Source: an uncultured Lachnospiraceae bacterium
Lineage (GTDB): Bacteria > Bacillota > Clostridia > Lachnospirales > Lachnospiraceae
Direction of reading: 5' to 3'
Length of the DNA stretch: 5,592 nt
Assembly (NCBI GenBank): GCA_900551235.1
Contig: URUU01000070.1
Location: 1 to 5,592, forward strand
The notes beneath the pieces are model-generated. The model saw nothing but the letters and a program-made list of their open reading frames with translations, made no database searches and was not told where the DNA came from. Below, piece after piece: positions 5,585 through 5,592 of this stretch (the stretch's first letter is position 1; every line of letters starts with the position of its first letter). The translations under genes and the position numbers were made by a program.

Positions 5585-5592
5585 TTTGCAAA

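Overview
The window carries ordinary chromosomal housekeeping genes from a Gram-positive anaerobe. Protein style (two-zinc-ribbon TopB, GTGHP-type UMP kinase), strong AGGAGG-type ribosome binding sites about 8 bases from the ATG, and moderate GC all suggest a Clostridia member, most likely Lachnospiraceae. This assignment is by recognition only; no database was searched.

Layout. Positions 26-2108 on the minus strand hold pyrH - frr - uppS in that transcription order: UMP kinase, ribosome recycling factor and the isoprenyl transferase that makes the undecaprenyl carrier lipid. This is the conserved bacterial translation / cell-envelope cluster; rpsB-tsf, which often precede pyrH, are absent here. 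A promoter with an extended -10 lies just upstream of pyrH. The pyrH-frr gap is 25 bases, but the 81-base frr-uppS gap contains a convincing intrinsic terminator pointing in the operon direction, followed at once by the uppS ribosome binding site.

Positions 2109-2393 are a divergent intergenic region with promoters on both strands. At 2394-3242 (+) lies a polytopic membrane protein of the ArsP_2 / DUF2899 type, annotated variously as an arsenic efflux protein or putative manganese transporter. It has two internally repeated halves each with a G-x-I-P-[QN]-C motif, and a Cys/His-rich linker. It converges on topB (3276-5495, minus), a full-length type IA DNA topoisomerase III with two C-terminal zinc ribbons. 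The last 97 bases hold the topB ribosome binding site, a plus-strand TATAAT, a small dyad, and a GGAGG ending 8 bases before the window edge, which suggests a divergent gene starting immediately outside.

The genes are three separate transcription units with unrelated jobs: nucleotide / translation / wall-lipid supply, metal(loid) transport, and DNA decatenation. I see no CRISPR, mobile element, phage, defence or biosynthetic system, and no evidence of a wholly new system. The points most worth a second look are the frr-uppS terminator with its neighbouring hairpin, and the repeat architecture and metal-ligand linker of the transporter.
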